From: Treponema sp.
GTDB taxonomy: Bacteria > Spirochaetota > Spirochaetia > Treponematales > Treponemataceae
Assembly: GCA_016297415.1 (NCBI GenBank)
Contig: JAEDGQ010000011.1
Span: 1 to 30,779, forward strand
Direction of reading: 5' to 3'
DNA length: 30,779 bases
A program made the translations under genes and the position numbers. This document shows, one piece after another, positions 15,930 through 23,868 of this stretch. The notes beneath the pieces are model-generated. The model saw nothing but the letters and a program-made list of their open reading frames with translations. It searched no databases and had not been told where the DNA came from. The stretch's first letter is position 1; every line of letters begins with the position of its first letter.

Positions 15930-18759
15930 ACTGCTCTCCACTCTCTGTTATCTTTACTTTTTTTGGAAGTTCAAATTTAATTTCAAAATTTCCCCGGGCG
16001 GTACGACTCTTACGTTCAGTAACACCATCAGTACCATGAGTATAGGCTGTAACATGCCATTCAAATTTTCCAATATCAAAAAGCTTAAGATTCTTAATTT
16101 TTATTTCACTCTTAACAACAGATTGTTCCATTATTTTTGTAAGAGCTCCATTTTCACCTCTTAAATATAATGCAAAAGTATAGTCTGTTGCATCTGGTAC
16201 ATCATTCCAGTCAAAGCTGATTTTTCTGTTCTTTTTGAGGTATGATGCATTAATTAAAAAACCTTCTTCCGGTTCAATAAGAACTGGTTTTTCCAAAGGA
16301 GGAACAGGAGTAATAGTAAATGAAGCAGGTTCTGAATTAACCGGATATCCTTCCATTGTATTACCCAAAACACTCCAGCTATAAGTTCCACTGGAAAGTC
16401 CCTTAACGGTTTCTGTTTCCTTAGGATTTGAAATTATCCGTTCAATATTCCAGCTTCCATCAGGAGAAAGTTTTTTTACCACAATTCTAAAATCAGAACT
16501 GTCATCACCTTTTTTCCATTTTAATGTAACAGGATTTCTAAGTGCCCAAAGCCCTTCAATTTTTTCACCACTTTCCGGAAGAACAGTCTGAGCTTTTACC
16601 GGCTTACGCAATGTAAATGTAACTGAAGAATCTGGTCCTGTACGAACAGAAGTATCTTCTTCATCAACTGCCGTAACAATAACTTTAAAATTTCCTTCAA
16701 GACCTGTCTTTGCTGCAAACCAGGTTTCTTTTGTTTCATTAAAGTATTGAGGAATTAAGTTTCCCTGATCATCAAAAACCTTAACCTGATACAGGTCGGC
16801 ATCTCTAACTGCATTCCAGCGTACAATTACTGTATCTGAACCATAAACCACATTTGTACTGTTGTTTTCTGGATATGTAAACACAGCGTTTCCAAGAGGA
16901 GCTTTAACTGTAAGTTTTCTGGCTGCTGATGAAGCTGTAATTTCTTTTGATTCAAGATTTTTAAGGCCAACCCGCCAGTACCATTCACCTTCTTTTAGGG
17001 AAATATCAGAAATCTGATTTGAAGTTACTGTTTTTTCAATTTCGATTTTCTTAAAATCATTCTTAGATGCAAACTGAAGGACGCAGGCATATCTTGAAGG
17101 AAGCTGTTCTATATTTGTCTTCCAAATAAAGTTCTGGATTTCAGTTTCTGATGATTCAATAGTAAAATTATCTGTGGGATATAAAAGCTTACATTCCTGT
17201 GGAACAAACTTTTCTACTATAAAACTTCTGATTTCAGATGTATCTGTATTTTCCTCATCTTCTTCACTGTTTCTTACAACCCTCCAGAACCACTGCCCTG
17301 GAGAAAGCTTAATACCGGAATTTTTATCATCGCCGGAAGATTCAAGCGAATAATGAGTTGATGAAGTTTTTACTTTTGTTATGTTAGAACTGAACTCTCT
17401 TGTATCAGAAAGTTCAAGATAATAATCAGCTTCTTTAACAGAGGATTTCCATCCGAAATAAATTTTAAGTTCATCATTTGCGTCCAGAGATACTTTTGTT
17501 CCCTCTGCAGGAACAGAAAGCTTTGGAGGCTGAACTTTTGCCAGTTTAATAATGCGGAAAGTTGAAGGCGAAGAAGGTTTTGACCAGCCTTCTCCATTTG
17601 CCTTGTAGAATGGAATTACCTTCCAGCTGTATGCACCATCTTCAAGTTTTGAATAATAGTAGAAGTTATTTTCTGTTTCTGTTTCAAATACAGGTGTAGT
17701 ACTGTCAGATTCCTTAAAAATCTGAAGTCTGTACTTTTGAGCATACTGATTTCCTTCCCATGTAAAGTTAATTCCAGGAACTTCTTTACGATATGTAAAT
17801 GCAGAACCTTTTACAGGGCTCACAAGTTTGACCGGAGCCACAGTAACAACATTGATTTTACCTTCTGCTGCTTTATCCATACTTTCTTCTGCATAGACAC
17901 GCCAGTAAAGTCGCCCCTGTCCGCTTTCGATTTCTACAGAGCCTGAACCAGTTTTTTCAATACGGCTTTCAATTGTTTCAAAATCTTTGCTTTTTGAAGT
18001 TTCAATTACAACAGGAGAATCAGCAAAAGCCTCGTCTACAGTCCACTGAACAGTAACTTCTTTCGTTTCAGAATCTTCAAAATTAAGGATGATAAGATCT
18101 TTAGAAATAGATGTTACAGTAACAGGATTCCGCTGTACTTTTCCTTTTTCATCAACCTGAACAGACTGTCCGGCTTCAACTTTCTGAACTTCACCATTTT
18201 TAGCCTGAACAGAAGCATTTCCTGCCTCAAGCTGGATATTTGACTGACCTGTTACTTGGTTTACAGCAGCCGAAAGTCGGCTTCCCTGTTCAACATTGAA
18301 TTTTGTACCGTCTTCCAGAGAAACAACAACACTGGCTGCCTTTGTGTTCTTTTCTGGAGCCCCGGTTGTATCAACAGTAACATTTCCGGCACCAACAGCA
18401 ATACCGTAAGAACCGTCACTGGCTTTACGGATCTGAATCATTGTATTTTCATCAAGATTAATCTCCATGGCAGACTTATCTTCAAAAGCAATAACTGCCT
18501 GAGATTTTTTAGATGTTCTGATTGTATCAGCATCGTAGAGAGGAGAGTTTTTTTGTAAGCGTTCCCAGACTACTCTGTCGTCAAATTTTCTTTGAGCAAC
18601 ATTCTGCTTAAAAGTAATCTGGGCAATTTTGGATTTATCATCTCTGATTGTAGTTCTGTACAAATCCTTCCGGAACAAATCCATACTTACAGCAAAGACT
18701 GCGGTACAGACAATGACAAAAACCACATTAACTAATTTTGACTTTGTTCTCTTCCGCAT
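15919..18759 (-). CDS. FecR-domain protein with fibronectin-like repeats
   Basis: 946 residues from ATG 18759; a TTG one codon upstream (18762) is also possible, since GGAG lies 6 nt before it. A single N-terminal membrane segment (about 10-27) leaves the rest extracytoplasmic. Residues about 65-215 resemble a FecR domain (SPLYDADTIRTSKKSQAVIAFEDKSAMEINLDENTMIQI). This is followed by about seven beta-sandwich repeats with the recurring ends YSWKV, WFWRV, WYWRVGL, YSWSVLG and FEWHVTAY. No iron-uptake sigma factor is nearby, so a structural or sensing role in the envelope is more likely than classical FecR signalling. It overlaps the cyclase gene upstream and the barrel gene downstream, so the three are co-translated. 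Confidence 0.85.
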   Translation of the reverse strand: MRKRTKSKLVNVVFVIVCTAVFAVSMDLFRKDLYRTTIRDDKSKIAQITFKQNVAQRKFDDRVVWERLQKNSPLYDADTIRTSKKSQAVIAFEDKSAMEINLDENTMIQIRKASDGSYGIAVGAGNVTVDTTGAPEKNTKAASVVVSLEDGTKFNVEQGSRLSAAVNQVTGQSNIQLEAGNASVQAKNGEVQKVEAGQSVQVDEKGKVQRNPVTVTSISKDLIILNFEDSETKEVTVQWTVDEAFADSPVVIETSKSKDFETIESRIEKTGSGSVEIESGQGRLYWRVYAEESMDKAAEGKINVVTVAPVKLVSPVKGSAFTYRKEVPGINFTWEGNQYAQKYRLQIFKESDSTTPVFETETENNFYYYSKLEDGAYSWKVIPFYKANGEGWSKPSSPSTFRIIKLAKVQPPKLSVPAEGTKVSLDANDELKIYFGWKSSVKEADYYLELSDTREFSSNITKVKTSSTHYSLESSGDDKNSGIKLSPGQWFWRVVRNSEEDEENTDTSEIRSFIVEKFVPQECKLLYPTDNFTIESSETEIQNFIWKTNIEQLPSRYACVLQFASKNDFKKIEIEKTVTSNQISDISLKEGEWYWRVGLKNLESKEITASSAARKLTVKAPLGNAVFTYPENNSTNVVYGSDTVIVRWNAVRDADLYQVKVFDDQGNLIPQYFNETKETWFAAKTGLEGNFKVIVTAVDEEDTSVRTGPDSSVTFTLRKPVKAQTVLPESGEKIEGLWALRNPVTLKWKKGDDSSDFRIVVKKLSPDGSWNIERIISNPKETETVKGLSSGTYSWSVLGNTMEGYPVNSEPASFTITPVPPLEKPVLIEPEEGFLINASYLKKNRKISFDWNDVPDATDYTFALYLRGENGALTKIMEQSVVKSEIKIKNLKLFDIGKFEWHVTAYTHGTDGVTERKSRTARGNFEIKFELPKKVKITESGEQYGE

Positions 18760-21169
18760 CAAGGTTTACTCCGCTAAAGTCTGGAACAGGAATATCAAGA
18801 AGTGCGCGAAGCTGATTCAAAGTTTTCGGGCCTTCAGGACCTACAGCTTTTTTACAGTCTGCATCTATCTGGAAATTTTCTTCCGTACGTTTAAAGAAGT
18901 TTTCAATATCAAACTCAGGCATATTAACAACACCGTAGAAGTGCTGTTTTCCCTTTCCTTTAACTTCAAAAGTTACAGGAATCTGTTCTATTACAATTTC
19001 ATCAATCTGATGTTCAGGTTTAATCGTAAAATTGTTTTCTGCACAGCGAACATAATTTTTCTTAAGAAGATTGTAAGTATCTTCAGAAATAAGAATATCT
19101 GTTCCACATGGTTTATTTGAACTTTCAGTTCGACTGGCAAGATTTACCGCATCACCGATGGATGTAAATTCCATTTTATCTTTGGAGCCCATAAAGCCCA
19201 CTGTGGCGCGTCCCGTATTCAAACCGCATCCGATTTTTATGTAAGGCTTATATTTTGCAAGAGCTTCACCTGCATGTTCACGGGTAAAGGCTTCAGCATC
19301 CTTGTTGTATTTCATAAGAGCATAACGCATACCAACAGTTGCACGAATTGCACTGATTACATCATGAACAACATGTTCTTCATGTTCTGCTTTGAGGAAA
19401 GCTTTTTTAGGATTATCATCGTCCATCTGTTCATAACTTAAATCATCATCTCTGAGAACACCCCAGCAGGCCATAATGGCATCCCCTTCAAACTTATCTA
19501 CTATTCCGCCAGTTGCTTTTATACAGTTAACCATACGGCTCATGTAGTCATTAAGGAAGCCGATAATTTCTGCAGCCGATTTTTCACCAAACCGCTTATT
19601 AAATCCATCAGAAATGGCAGTAAATCCACGGATATCAGAGAAGAAAATCGTAATATCTTTAAGATGTGGTTCAAAGTCAATTTTTTTAGTAACAATAGCC
19701 TGTGTTACACCACGGTTTGTAAGGCTGGTTACAGTATTCAAAATGCGCTGTTCATCTTTTGTACTTCTGTTAAGAATACCGATTTCGTCTTTTCGTTTTA
19801 CATCAAGTTCATCGAATAAGGGGGTATCAAAATTTGCCTGAGCAATTTCATCTGTAACTTCTGTAAGAAGTTCAATTGGAGAAGAAATTGAACGGGCCAG
19901 AAATCTTGTAATAAGGATTGCAACTGCGAGAATTGCAATTGTAAGGTAAATGTTACGACGGGTAGTTGCATATACAGCAGCCATAACAACAGAAACTTTT
20001 ACTTCTGTAATAACAGCAGCATCAAGTCCCTGAATCTTATTAAGGGCACCAAAATACTTTTCACCCTTTTCATCCTTAAAAATTGACTGAGTAACAGTCC
20101 GGGAAGTTCCGTAAACTTCTTTAATTAAAGGATGTTTTCCAAAATCACTGGCTTTAAGAGTTTCTTCTTCATCAGGATGAACAAGTACAACACCTTCACT
20201 ATTTACGAGAATATTTGCATTAAGGGAATTTGAACCGAAACTTTCTCCAATACTTTCTGACGAAAAAAGAACGGCACAAACATCAAATTCATTTCCTTTT
20301 TCAAGAGGAATGTATACAAGGATAAGAGGAGTATTAAAAAAAGGACTTACATTTTGAATTTTAACGATTCCGTTTCTTGCAAGTGAAACTGTTTCCTCAT
20401 CTCCATCAAGATAATTTTCGTATAATTCCGATTCAATTTCATGTGTGGCAAAAAAAGCACTGCTTGTATAATTTCTGTCATCATTTAAGAAACTGATAGC
20501 AGCAATTTCTTTATTTCTTTCAAAAAACTGAGCAGCATTCTTTTTTATATCAACACTGCTGGATTTTTCTTCATTTACAATTTCATAGAAAAGTCCGCCG
20601 GCACTAATAATCTCATTAAGTTTTGAAGATACTTCTCTGGCTGCTCTCTGATTAATTGCAAGGTTATTGGCTTCAGCACTTACACGAACATCCTCACCTA
20701 CAAAATGGCTTACAAGGAATGTTACACAGCTCATGGAAATAACAATAATAACGGAAATAATTCCAATCAAACGTGTACTGATGGAATGAAATCCAAGATT
20801 ACTATTTTTTTTATTATCCTGTTTTTTAGAAACAGGCTTTGAAGAGGAAACGCTTTTAGAAGGAATTTCTGAAACAGGTCTTTCGGCTTCCTGTCTGACA
20901 GTTTTTTCAGGCACTTTTTGGGCAGGAGTTTTTTCAGGAGTCTGAGTATTTTCCAGTTTCTTTGTCTGTTCATTCTGCTTACTTTTCTTCTCAACCTGGC
21001 CTGCTTTATTTGCAGATTTTGTTTTAAAAGAAGATTTTCCGGCAATACGAGGCTTCGCAACACCTGAAGAGTTTTCAAATTTTCCGTAAATATGAAGTCC
21101 AGGATCAAAATATGAGTATTCCGAAAGTTCTGGAAATTCAAAAATATTAGAAGAATTTTTATCTGCCAT
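18728..21169 (-). CDS. Membrane-bound class IIIb adenylate cyclase with Cache-like sensor and HAMP
   Basis: 813 residues. A Lys/Gln/Pro-rich cytoplasmic head (1-130) is followed by membrane helix 1 (about 131-156), an extracytoplasmic sensor of Cache type (157-404), helix 2 (405-424), HAMP (about 424-475) and the cyclase domain (503-700). Metal-binding aspartates are D512 in FFSDIRGF and D563 in DKFEGD. The substrate-selecting pair is K559 and T669 (EFTSIGD), and N676 and R680 stabilise the transition state. Lys plus Thr marks class IIIb and adenylate specificity. An unusually long stretch (about 570-645) enlarges the domain. ATG 21169 has AAGGA upstream. First gene of the operon with the FecR, barrel and lipoprotein genes; it probably makes cAMP in response to a periplasmic signal. 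Confidence 0.92.
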   Translation of the reverse strand: MADKNSSNIFEFPELSEYSYFDPGLHIYGKFENSSGVAKPRIAGKSSFKTKSANKAGQVEKKSKQNEQTKKLENTQTPEKTPAQKVPEKTVRQEAERPVSEIPSKSVSSSKPVSKKQDNKKNSNLGFHSISTRLIGIISVIIVISMSCVTFLVSHFVGEDVRVSAEANNLAINQRAAREVSSKLNEIISAGGLFYEIVNEEKSSSVDIKKNAAQFFERNKEIAAISFLNDDRNYTSSAFFATHEIESELYENYLDGDEETVSLARNGIVKIQNVSPFFNTPLILVYIPLEKGNEFDVCAVLFSSESIGESFGSNSLNANILVNSEGVVLVHPDEEETLKASDFGKHPLIKEVYGTSRTVTQSIFKDEKGEKYFGALNKIQGLDAAVITEVKVSVVMAAVYATTRRNIYLTIAILAVAILITRFLARSISSPIELLTEVTDEIAQANFDTPLFDELDVKRKDEIGILNRSTKDEQRILNTVTSLTNRGVTQAIVTKKIDFEPHLKDITIFFSDIRGFTAISDGFNKRFGEKSAAEIIGFLNDYMSRMVNCIKATGGIVDKFEGDAIMACWGVLRDDDLSYEQMDDDNPKKAFLKAEHEEHVVHDVISAIRATVGMRYALMKYNKDAEAFTREHAGEALAKYKPYIKIGCGLNTGRATVGFMGSKDKMEFTSIGDAVNLASRTESSNKPCGTDILISEDTYNLLKKNYVRCAENNFTIKPEHQIDEIVIEQIPVTFEVKGKGKQHFYGVVNMPEFDIENFFKRTEENFQIDADCKKAVGPEGPKTLNQLRALLDIPVPDFSGVNLDAEENKVKIS

Positions 21170-21301
21170 AGCTTATTCCTTAAACCGTTTTTAAAGACAA
21201 TTCACCAGACAGATTATCGGCAGAAAGTTACTTAAACTTTAGGAAAAGCTCCATACATATTTTTTATTCCCAGATTAAAAAAAATCCACAGATGTCACAG
21301 A
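21170..21301 (-). other. Leader and probable promoter region of the cyclase operon
   Basis: This A/T-rich stretch lies between the cyclase start and the pgk terminator. A GATAAT box is visible on the minus strand but has no convincing -35 partner, so no promoter is placed. No coding sequence or repeat was recognised here. Confidence 0.35.
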
Positions 21302-21351
21302 TAAAAAAAAACACCACCTGAATAAATTTTACTCTATTCAAATGGTGTTTG
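21302..21351 (-). terminator. Intrinsic terminator of pgk
   Basis: On the minus strand a stem formed by aaacacca...tgaata and ttattca...tggtgttt is followed by an uninterrupted run of T residues. It ends the pgk transcript before the cyclase operon. Confidence 0.85.
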
Positions 21352-21413
21352 AAAATTCAGTCTTTATGGAACTTTTTCAGTGGCCTCCCAAAAAGCATAA
21401 GCCCCTATGATTT

Positions 21414-21436
21414 AAACCGCACCAAAGGTGTCGGTT
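21414..21436. repeat. Post-pgk hairpin 3
   Basis: aaaccgcacc and ggtgtcggttt pair around an aaa loop with one bulged base. It shares its core with the hairpin at 21479-21517. Confidence 0.6.
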
Positions 21437-21444
21437 TTGAAATT

Positions 21445-21481
21445 GCTTTACAGGGTTCCGAAAGGAATCCCTGTATAAAGC
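21445..21481. repeat. Post-pgk hairpin 2
   Basis: gctttacagggttcc and ggaatccctgtataaagc pair around a GAAA tetraloop, giving a stem of about 15 bp with a G-T pair and small bulge. Confidence 0.65.
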
Positions 21482-21517
21482 GTTAGACCGCACCGCAAGG
21501 TGTCGGCTCTCAACGCT
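21479..21517. repeat. Post-pgk hairpin 1, overlapping the stop codon
   Basis: agcgtt...aga...ccgcacc pairs with ggtgtcgg...tct...aacgct. The outer arm overlaps the pgk stop codon (21516-21518). It is the first of three hairpins between pgk and its terminator. Confidence 0.6.
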
Positions 21518-22787
21518 ACTTTGTAGCCAGAATCGCAATTCCAGGAAGAGTTTTTCCTTCAAGGAATTCCAGGGAAGCACCGCCACCAGTTGAAACATGG
21601 CTCATTTTGTCAGCAAGGTTAAACTTGTTAACGGCAGCAACTGAGTCACCGCCACCAACTACAGTCATGGCACCACGGCCTGTAGCATCAGCAACGAGCT
21701 GAGCAACTGTAGCAGTTCCCTTAGCAAATGCTTCAAATTCAAATACGCCAACAGGACCGTTCCATACAACTGATTTAGCAGTAGAAAGAACTTCTTTGTA
21801 AGCTTCGATAGTTTTTGGACCAACATCCATAGCCATAAGGTCAGCAGGAATGTCTTTTCCGTCAACTGCAACAGGTTTTGCATCTGGAGAGAATTCTGTA
21901 GCACCTACATGGTCAACTGGAAGAACGATTTTTACGCCCTTAGCTTCAGCATCAGAAAGAAGTTTTTTAGCTGTGTCAATGAAGTCATCTTCCACAAGTG
22001 ATTTACCAACAGCAAAGCCCTGAGCCTTAAGGAATGTGTAAGCCATACCGCCGCCAATAATGAGGGCAGAAGCATTTTTAAGGAGAGATTCAAGAACAGC
22101 GATTTTAGAAGAAACCTTAGCACCACCGATAATAGCAACCTGTGGTTTTGGAGGATTTTCAACCATTGGCTGAATGTATTTAACTTCTTTTTCCATAAGG
22201 AAGCCGCCAACAGATTCACAGCCCATGAATTTAGCAATAGAAGCAGTAGAAGCCTGGTCGCGGTGAGCAGTACCGAAAGCATCGTTAACAAAAATGTCAC
22301 CGTAAGAAGCAAGTTCTTTAGCCATTACATCCCGTTCAGCTGGATCTTTAGAAGTTTCTTCTTTGTGGAAACGTGTGTTTTCAAGCATTGCAACTCCGCC
22401 TTCCGGAAGAGCATCAATTGCAGCTTTCTGTCCGAGAGCATCTGGAAGGAATTTAACTTCTTTTCCGAGTTTTTCAGCAAAGTATTTTACAACTGGTTCC
22501 ATGCGGTTTTTGCCGTTGATGAATTTTTCAGCATCAGCGTCTGTCCATGTTTTTCCAGCTTTTTCAGCTTTTTCCTGAGCCTTTTTAACGTCCTTTTTTG
22601 GGTCACCAAGGTGGCTCATCAAAACCAGGGAACGTGGGCTCTGTTCAAGAATATATTTAATTGTTGGCAAAGCAGCCATGATACGAGTGTCATCCTGAAC
22701 AACACCATCTTTCATTGGAACGTTGAAGTCAACGCGCATGATGATTCTTTTACCTTTAAGGTCTACGTCTTTTACTGTTTTAATCAT
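21516..22787 (-). CDS. pgk: Phosphoglycerate kinase
   Basis: 423 residues, within the bacterial range. This cytoplasmic two-domain kinase transfers phosphate from 1,3-bisphosphoglycerate to ADP in glycolysis. The N-terminal substrate-binding motif is present (IIMRVDFNVPMKDG), followed by SHLGDPK, the FVNDAFGTAHR segment, the GGAKVSSK hinge motif and the C-terminal nucleotide-binding loop (WNGPVGVFE, VGGGDSVAA, STGGGASLEFLEG). AGGAG lies before ATG 22787. The gene has its own promoter and terminator, so it is transcribed alone. Confidence 0.98.
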   Translation of the reverse strand: MIKTVKDVDLKGKRIIMRVDFNVPMKDGVVQDDTRIMAALPTIKYILEQSPRSLVLMSHLGDPKKDVKKAQEKAEKAGKTWTDADAEKFINGKNRMEPVVKYFAEKLGKEVKFLPDALGQKAAIDALPEGGVAMLENTRFHKEETSKDPAERDVMAKELASYGDIFVNDAFGTAHRDQASTASIAKFMGCESVGGFLMEKEVKYIQPMVENPPKPQVAIIGGAKVSSKIAVLESLLKNASALIIGGGMAYTFLKAQGFAVGKSLVEDDFIDTAKKLLSDAEAKGVKIVLPVDHVGATEFSPDAKPVAVDGKDIPADLMAMDVGPKTIEAYKEVLSTAKSVVWNGPVGVFEFEAFAKGTATVAQLVADATGRGAMTVVGGGDSVAAVNKFNLADKMSHVSTGGGASLEFLEGKTLPGIAILATK

Positions 22788-22806
22788 CTGTAAAATCTCC
22801 TATAAA

Positions 22807-22820
22807 TTCGCACCTGCGAA
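22807..22820. promoter_or_regulatory. Perfect inverted repeat in the pgk leader
   Basis: ttcgca-cc-tgcgaa lies a few bases after the predicted pgk transcription start and before the ribosome-binding site. It could be an mRNA stem-loop or an operator. Confidence 0.5.
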
Positions 22821-22832
22821 AAGTTCCCTATA

Positions 22833-22861
22833 AATATAATAATTTAAGCCGTGAAATTCAA
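22833..22861 (-). promoter_or_regulatory. Sigma70-type promoter of pgk
   Basis: On the minus strand: TTGAAT (22856-22861), a 17-bp spacer and TATATT (22833-22838). The predicted start is near 22826, giving a leader of about 40 nt. Confidence 0.75.
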
Positions 22862-22868
22862 TAAAAAA

Positions 22869-22969
22869 AGGGCGTTCCGGCTTCGCCGTCGGGCTATCCG
22901 CACTTCCGCTGCCGCTCCATTGTTTGCATTGGCAAACAACAGCTACGCTGGTGCTACTATCCCTAACGC
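22869..22969. repeat. Structured GC-rich intergenic repeat, copy A
   Basis: The segment starts gggcgttccggc and ends ccctaacgc; it is much richer in G and C than its surroundings. It contains a cggc-ttc-gccg hairpin and a perfect hairpin ttgtttgc-attg-gcaaacaa (22920-22939). The outer gggcgtt and aacgc can pair. A relative with the same order of motifs is at 30295-30415. Confidence 0.75.
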
Positions 22970-22992
22970 AAAGAGAGCATTATACTCTATGT

Positions 22993-23868
22993 ATGTTTAA
23001 TCCAACCGAAATCATTTTTGCCACAACCCAGGCCTGTAACCTGCACTGCCCTCACTGCTTTGTAAGCCGTAATCCTAAAAAACTGGATTCTAAAACAGCA
23101 ATTACTTTTCTAGAAAGCTGCAAAGGAACAGACATTTACAAAATCGGATTTTCCGGCGGCGAGCCTTTTTTAAATCTGGATTTTATGCTTCAGATTATAA
23201 GCTGGGCCTACAAAAATGAATTCTGCTTTGACCAGATTATGACAAACGGCGACTGGTGGAAAACAGAAGAAGAACTGCGCTCTGTTTTGCAACAACTGCA
23301 GGATGCGGGCTACGACGGAAAAATCGGTTTAAGCTACGACAATTTTCACGGTCAGGATTTTGAACGCATAAAAGTTTTTGCACAGGCTGTAAACCACATT
23401 TTTGGAGAAGAAAGCCTTAATGTTCAGGCTGTAGCAGACCCGGAACTTGGTGAGAAAGAAACAGAAGTCCTGGAAAACCAGCTTAATATTCTTGCTGAAG
23501 ATTATTGTGCAGAAGTTTACATTCTTCCACAGACTTTCCAGTCTGCAGACAGCCGTGCCTGGCAGAGCAAAAAATGGTTTAAGGAAGACTATTGCGAAGG
23601 TCCGGGACAGATTCTTTTTGTACACGCTACAGGTCAGATTGCTCCCTGCTGCGGATTTGCCAACGAAAATCCAGCCCTGTTCATTGGAAACATTTCAACA
23701 GACAGTTTTGAATCAGTAATGAAAAAAGCCTGTGAAAACAGAATGGTAAACATCTGCTATAACACAGGCCTCTTAAAAGAAGCAAAAAAACTTTCAAAAG
23801 ACGGCAGGCTTCCAGGAATTACAGAAGATATCTGTTCATTCTGCGACTGGATGTGCAAAAATAATTAA
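22993..23868 (+). CDS. Radical SAM protein with SPASM-like C-terminus
   Basis: 291 residues from ATG 22993. The frame is open further upstream (ATG 22924), but that part is translated repeat DNA, and homologues would be expected to start near FNPTEIIFATTQ. The 4Fe-4S/SAM motif is C15-x3-C19-x2-C22, followed by the GGEP motif (FSGGEPFL). The C-terminal part has CEGPGQ...GQIAPCC and a final CSFCDWMC, suggesting auxiliary cluster binding as in SPASM proteins, which modify peptides or proteins. No precursor peptide gene is visible beside it, so the substrate is unknown. The ribosome-binding site is weak. Its stop codon directly abuts that of the convergent lipoprotein gene. Confidence 0.87.
   Translation: MFNPTEIIFATTQACNLHCPHCFVSRNPKKLDSKTAITFLESCKGTDIYKIGFSGGEPFLNLDFMLQIISWAYKNEFCFDQIMTNGDWWKTEEELRSVLQQLQDAGYDGKIGLSYDNFHGQDFERIKVFAQAVNHIFGEESLNVQAVADPELGEKETEVLENQLNILAEDYCAEVYILPQTFQSADSRAWQSKKWFKEDYCEGPGQILFVHATGQIAPCCGFANENPALFIGNISTDSFESVMKKACENRMVNICYNTGLLKEAKKLSKDGRLPGITEDICSFCDWMCKNN

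Noticed and set aside
18629..19120. 163-residue plus-strand open frame opposite the cyclase and FecR genes
   Set aside because: It lies antisense to clear cyclase coding sequence, has no domain or ribosome-binding site, and is Phe/Ile/Asn-rich as expected for a shadow.
22263..22793. 176-residue plus-strand open frame opposite pgk
   Set aside because: It is antisense to well-conserved pgk coding sequence, with Phe/Ser-rich composition typical of a shadow frame.
22869..22969. tRNA or riboswitch in the GC-rich block before the radical SAM gene
   Set aside because: No cloverleaf or CCA-end pattern fits, and the related sequence at 30295-30415 is better explained as a dispersed repeat.
22924..22992. 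Upstream extension of the radical SAM gene (23 extra residues)
   Set aside because: The extension is translated from the structured repeat and would precede the expected family start at FNPTEIIF.
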